Positions 62,374 to 64,000 of a stretch of 64,000 nucleotides of DNA are shown here, in pieces (position 1 is the first letter of the stretch; each line of letters opens with the position of its first letter). This DNA is from Clostridium paraputrificum (lineage in GTDB: Bacteria; Bacillota; Clostridia; Clostridiales; Clostridiaceae). The stretch covers positions 1 through 64,000 of the forward strand of contig NZ_UAWH01000018.1 in the NCBI RefSeq assembly GCF_900447045.1. The letters are read 5' to 3'. The position numbers and the translations under genes are program-made. A model generated the notes under the pieces. That model was not told where the DNA came from. It saw only the letters and a program-made list of their open reading frames with translations, and ran no database searches.

Positions 62374-62837
62374 CAGCACAATCAATGACAGTATAATCAA
62401 TAATTCTGTTATAAATAAAAATGCAATGTAAAGAAATGTAACTTGCAGAGTTAACAGCATATAATGAACGTTATATATCACTAACAGCTATTTTAAAAGG
62501 TTTGTGAAAGTCAGATTGTGTCTAAATATCTTTTTTGACATTGTATTTGAAAGTGATATACAATTAAATTGCAAAAAGGTTGAAGGTAAATTTGACATTG
62601 TAAAAAAAAATAAATAATATTAGATTCAGAGGGAAATATTGGTGAGATTATAGATTAATTAGTAAGTAATATTGATACAAAACTATAACATAAAAATATC
62701 TTATATACAAAAAGCCCATGTTCTCATTTTATTATAAAAAAGTAAAATTTTCAAGTATAGATTGATAAGTAGCCCCTAAGGGGGCTAGGTATGAGTCTAT
62801 ATAAGGCTCAAAATAAAAAAACATGGAGGTATTAAGG
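62374..62837 (+). other. 464-bp gap with degraded-looking DNA and a tandem hairpin
   Basis: Most of the gap is A/T-rich with an open but startless frame of about 45 codons near 62475-62620, perhaps a gene remnant. At 62770-62787 TAGCCCC pairs with GGGGCTA around TAAG, and at 62792-62810 TGAGTC pairs with GGCTCA around TATATAA. The two hairpins are 28 bp before the next start codon, with no T-run after them. Confidence 0.5.
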
Positions 62838-63557
62838 ATGAATAAAAAAATGAGAGAGAGCATGGTAAATGCAAATCAAGTAGTAAAGGAGGTGTGTGAT
62901 AAGTATAATAGTCTAAATAATGGGTATGAGTATACACATCAGGTTTCGAGTGATGGCACTTATGTAATAGGCATTGTACATCCAAGAGAGTATGTAGAAT
63001 TGTTTAAGGGAGAGTATGATGAGAAAACTAACTATGATAGCGTTTATCATGATTTCTATTTAAATGTGTGCTATGACAAAGGTGTAAAAAGAACTATTTT
63101 ACCAATGGAGAATATTGTTGCAGATATCTTTGAGAGTATAGAAAAAAACGAACACTCTTACTACAACTTAATAGAGGGTAGAATATGGGGAAATAATGAT
63201 TTAGATGTTGATCCTAATTCTCTAACAGGATTAAAAATATCTAAGGATAGAACATTTATTTCATTGTTTTTAGAAGATAGTACCGCAGTAATAAATCTTA
63301 AAAATGGACAAGTAAATTATTTTAGTAAATTAGATTTAAACCCAAACGAATATACTTATTTAACAATTCATGGATATGAAATTGAATCGGAAAAAGGCGA
63401 ATTATTATTTAAGGAAAAAGGTCAAGAGCCTTGCATACTTGGAGATATAAAGAATATAGAGTCAATTGAATATGAGCCTAATGACGTACAGTTTATAGTT
63501 AATTTTAAGGATGAAAGTGATTCTTTGTACATAAATAGATACGGGGTGGAGATGTAA
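62838..63557 (+). CDS. Unknown protein of accessory segment
   Basis: The 239-residue protein starts MNKKMRESMVNANQVVKEVC and has alternating beta-strand-rich segments (YTHQVSSDGTYVIGIVHPRE, LKISKDRTFISLFLEDSTAVIN). No signal peptide, membrane span or known motif is visible. ATG 62838 follows ATGGAGGTATTAAGG; the ATG at 62823 is itself in that ribosome site. It shares one base of its stop with the next gene (TAATG). Function unknown. Confidence 0.7.
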   Translation: MNKKMRESMVNANQVVKEVCDKYNSLNNGYEYTHQVSSDGTYVIGIVHPREYVELFKGEYDEKTNYDSVYHDFYLNVCYDKGVKRTILPMENIVADIFESIEKNEHSYYNLIEGRIWGNNDLDVDPNSLTGLKISKDRTFISLFLEDSTAVINLKNGQVNYFSKLDLNPNEYTYLTIHGYEIESEKGELLFKEKGQEPCILGDIKNIESIEYEPNDVQFIVNFKDESDSLYINRYGVEM

Positions 63558-64000
63558 TGGAGTGGATTAAAAAGTTTAATCAAGTAGATAGGGAATTTAT
63601 AGATTATGCAACAGAAATTGTGATAGAAAATTGCTTGAAATATGAAGATGAATATATGGATTTATTTAACAGAATTGATATAACAATGGCTAGAATGGAT
63701 GAAGTAGAAAAGGCAATTGAAATAAATGAGAAATACATGAAGGAATATGACAGTATTACAGATGAAATAAAAGGAATAAATGATACTTTTTCAGATTTAC
63801 TTACTAGAAATTGTGAAGATATTAAGGGGATTAAAAAGCAGTTGAAAATGAATCAGCACGGAAGACTTAAAGAATGTATCGATGTTTTTAAAAGCGATAT
63901 GATAGGGGCAAATAGAAAGTTTGGCTTGTATAATGCAAAAATGATGTCTAATAGACAAGCTCTTTATATGGGGAGGACGGATAATATTGTATATAGTGGA
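63557..64000 (+). CDS. Unknown coiled-coil protein, 3' end beyond window
   Basis: The frame is open for 148 codons to the window edge. It begins MEWIKKFNQVDREFIDYATE and is strongly helical and charged, with heptad-like stretches (RIDITMARMDEVEKAIEINE, KYMKEYDSITDEIKGINDTF) typical of a coiled-coil. The ATG overlaps the previous stop (ATGTAATG), so the two are translated together. No family recognised. Confidence 0.7.
   Translation, partial: MEWIKKFNQVDREFIDYATEIVIENCLKYEDEYMDLFNRIDITMARMDEVEKAIEINEKYMKEYDSITDEIKGINDTFSDLLTRNCEDIKGIKKQLKMNQHGRLKECIDVFKSDMIGANRKFGLYNAKMMSNRQALYMGRTDNIVYSG

Overview
The window is AT-rich, mostly plus-strand chromosome from an endospore-forming Clostridium (sensu stricto type). 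Evidence: a complete spoIIIAA-AH operon, spoIVB, spo0A, spoVE and spoVD-like genes, a clostridial division/cell-wall cluster, and AT-rich codon use. Species is not assigned.

Region by region. (1) 1-~2.57 kb: the recombination end of a Tn916/Tn1545-family conjugative transposon (sigma-like orf7 fragment, orf8, xis, int), less AT-rich than its surroundings. (2) 2.67-5.9 kb: a T-box leader and a polar amino-acid ABC transporter (two permeases, ATPase, binding lipoprotein). (3) 5.98-9.9 kb: a PdaA-type deacetylase, a PadR/DUF2812 pair and ychF. (4) 10.0-25.1 kb: mraZ-rsmH-ftsL-like-pbp/spoVD-murE-murF-mraY-spoVE-ftsQ-ylxW/sbp/ylxX-ylmE-sepF-ylmG-ylmH-divIVA, which builds the peptidoglycan precursor, polymerises it and places the septum. 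(5) 25.2-30.9 kb: RluD-type pseudouridine synthase, pyrR, an RNA methyltransferase, rqcH and a lipoprotein. (6) 31.0-36.5 kb: a type IV pilus/type II secretion-like operon (ATPase, platform protein, four pilin-like proteins, three small proteins resembling PilM/N/O), then efp. (7) 37.9-42.8 kb: spoIIIAA-AH. (8) 42.9-57.7 kb: Asp23, Dabb, HD, GNAT genes, nusB-folD-xseA-xseB-ispA-dxs-tlyA-nadK-argR-recN, then spoIVB and spo0A.

(9) 57.9-64 kb is accessory DNA and the most interesting part. After a tyrosine recombinase and a structured region with a 41-codon gene comes a compact minus-strand unit: a 448-aa Cas12f-like (type V-F) effector with RuvC and zinc-ribbon motifs, a ~200-bp non-coding stretch containing a 12-nt anti-repeat (candidate tracrRNA), and a CRISPR array of seven 30-bp repeats with six spacers. 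No cas1, cas2 or tnpA is seen. To the right are a small HTH regulator with a divergent promoter and three proteins I do not recognise.

Regulatory details read directly from the DNA include four MraZ boxes with 10-bp periodicity, a sigma-H promoter fused to a 0A box ahead of spo0A, a hairpin that appears to bridge an over-long Shine-Dalgarno spacing in front of mraY, a terminator that contains the ribosome-binding site of the recombinase gene, and a pilin gene whose signal peptide lies upstream of any standard start codon.
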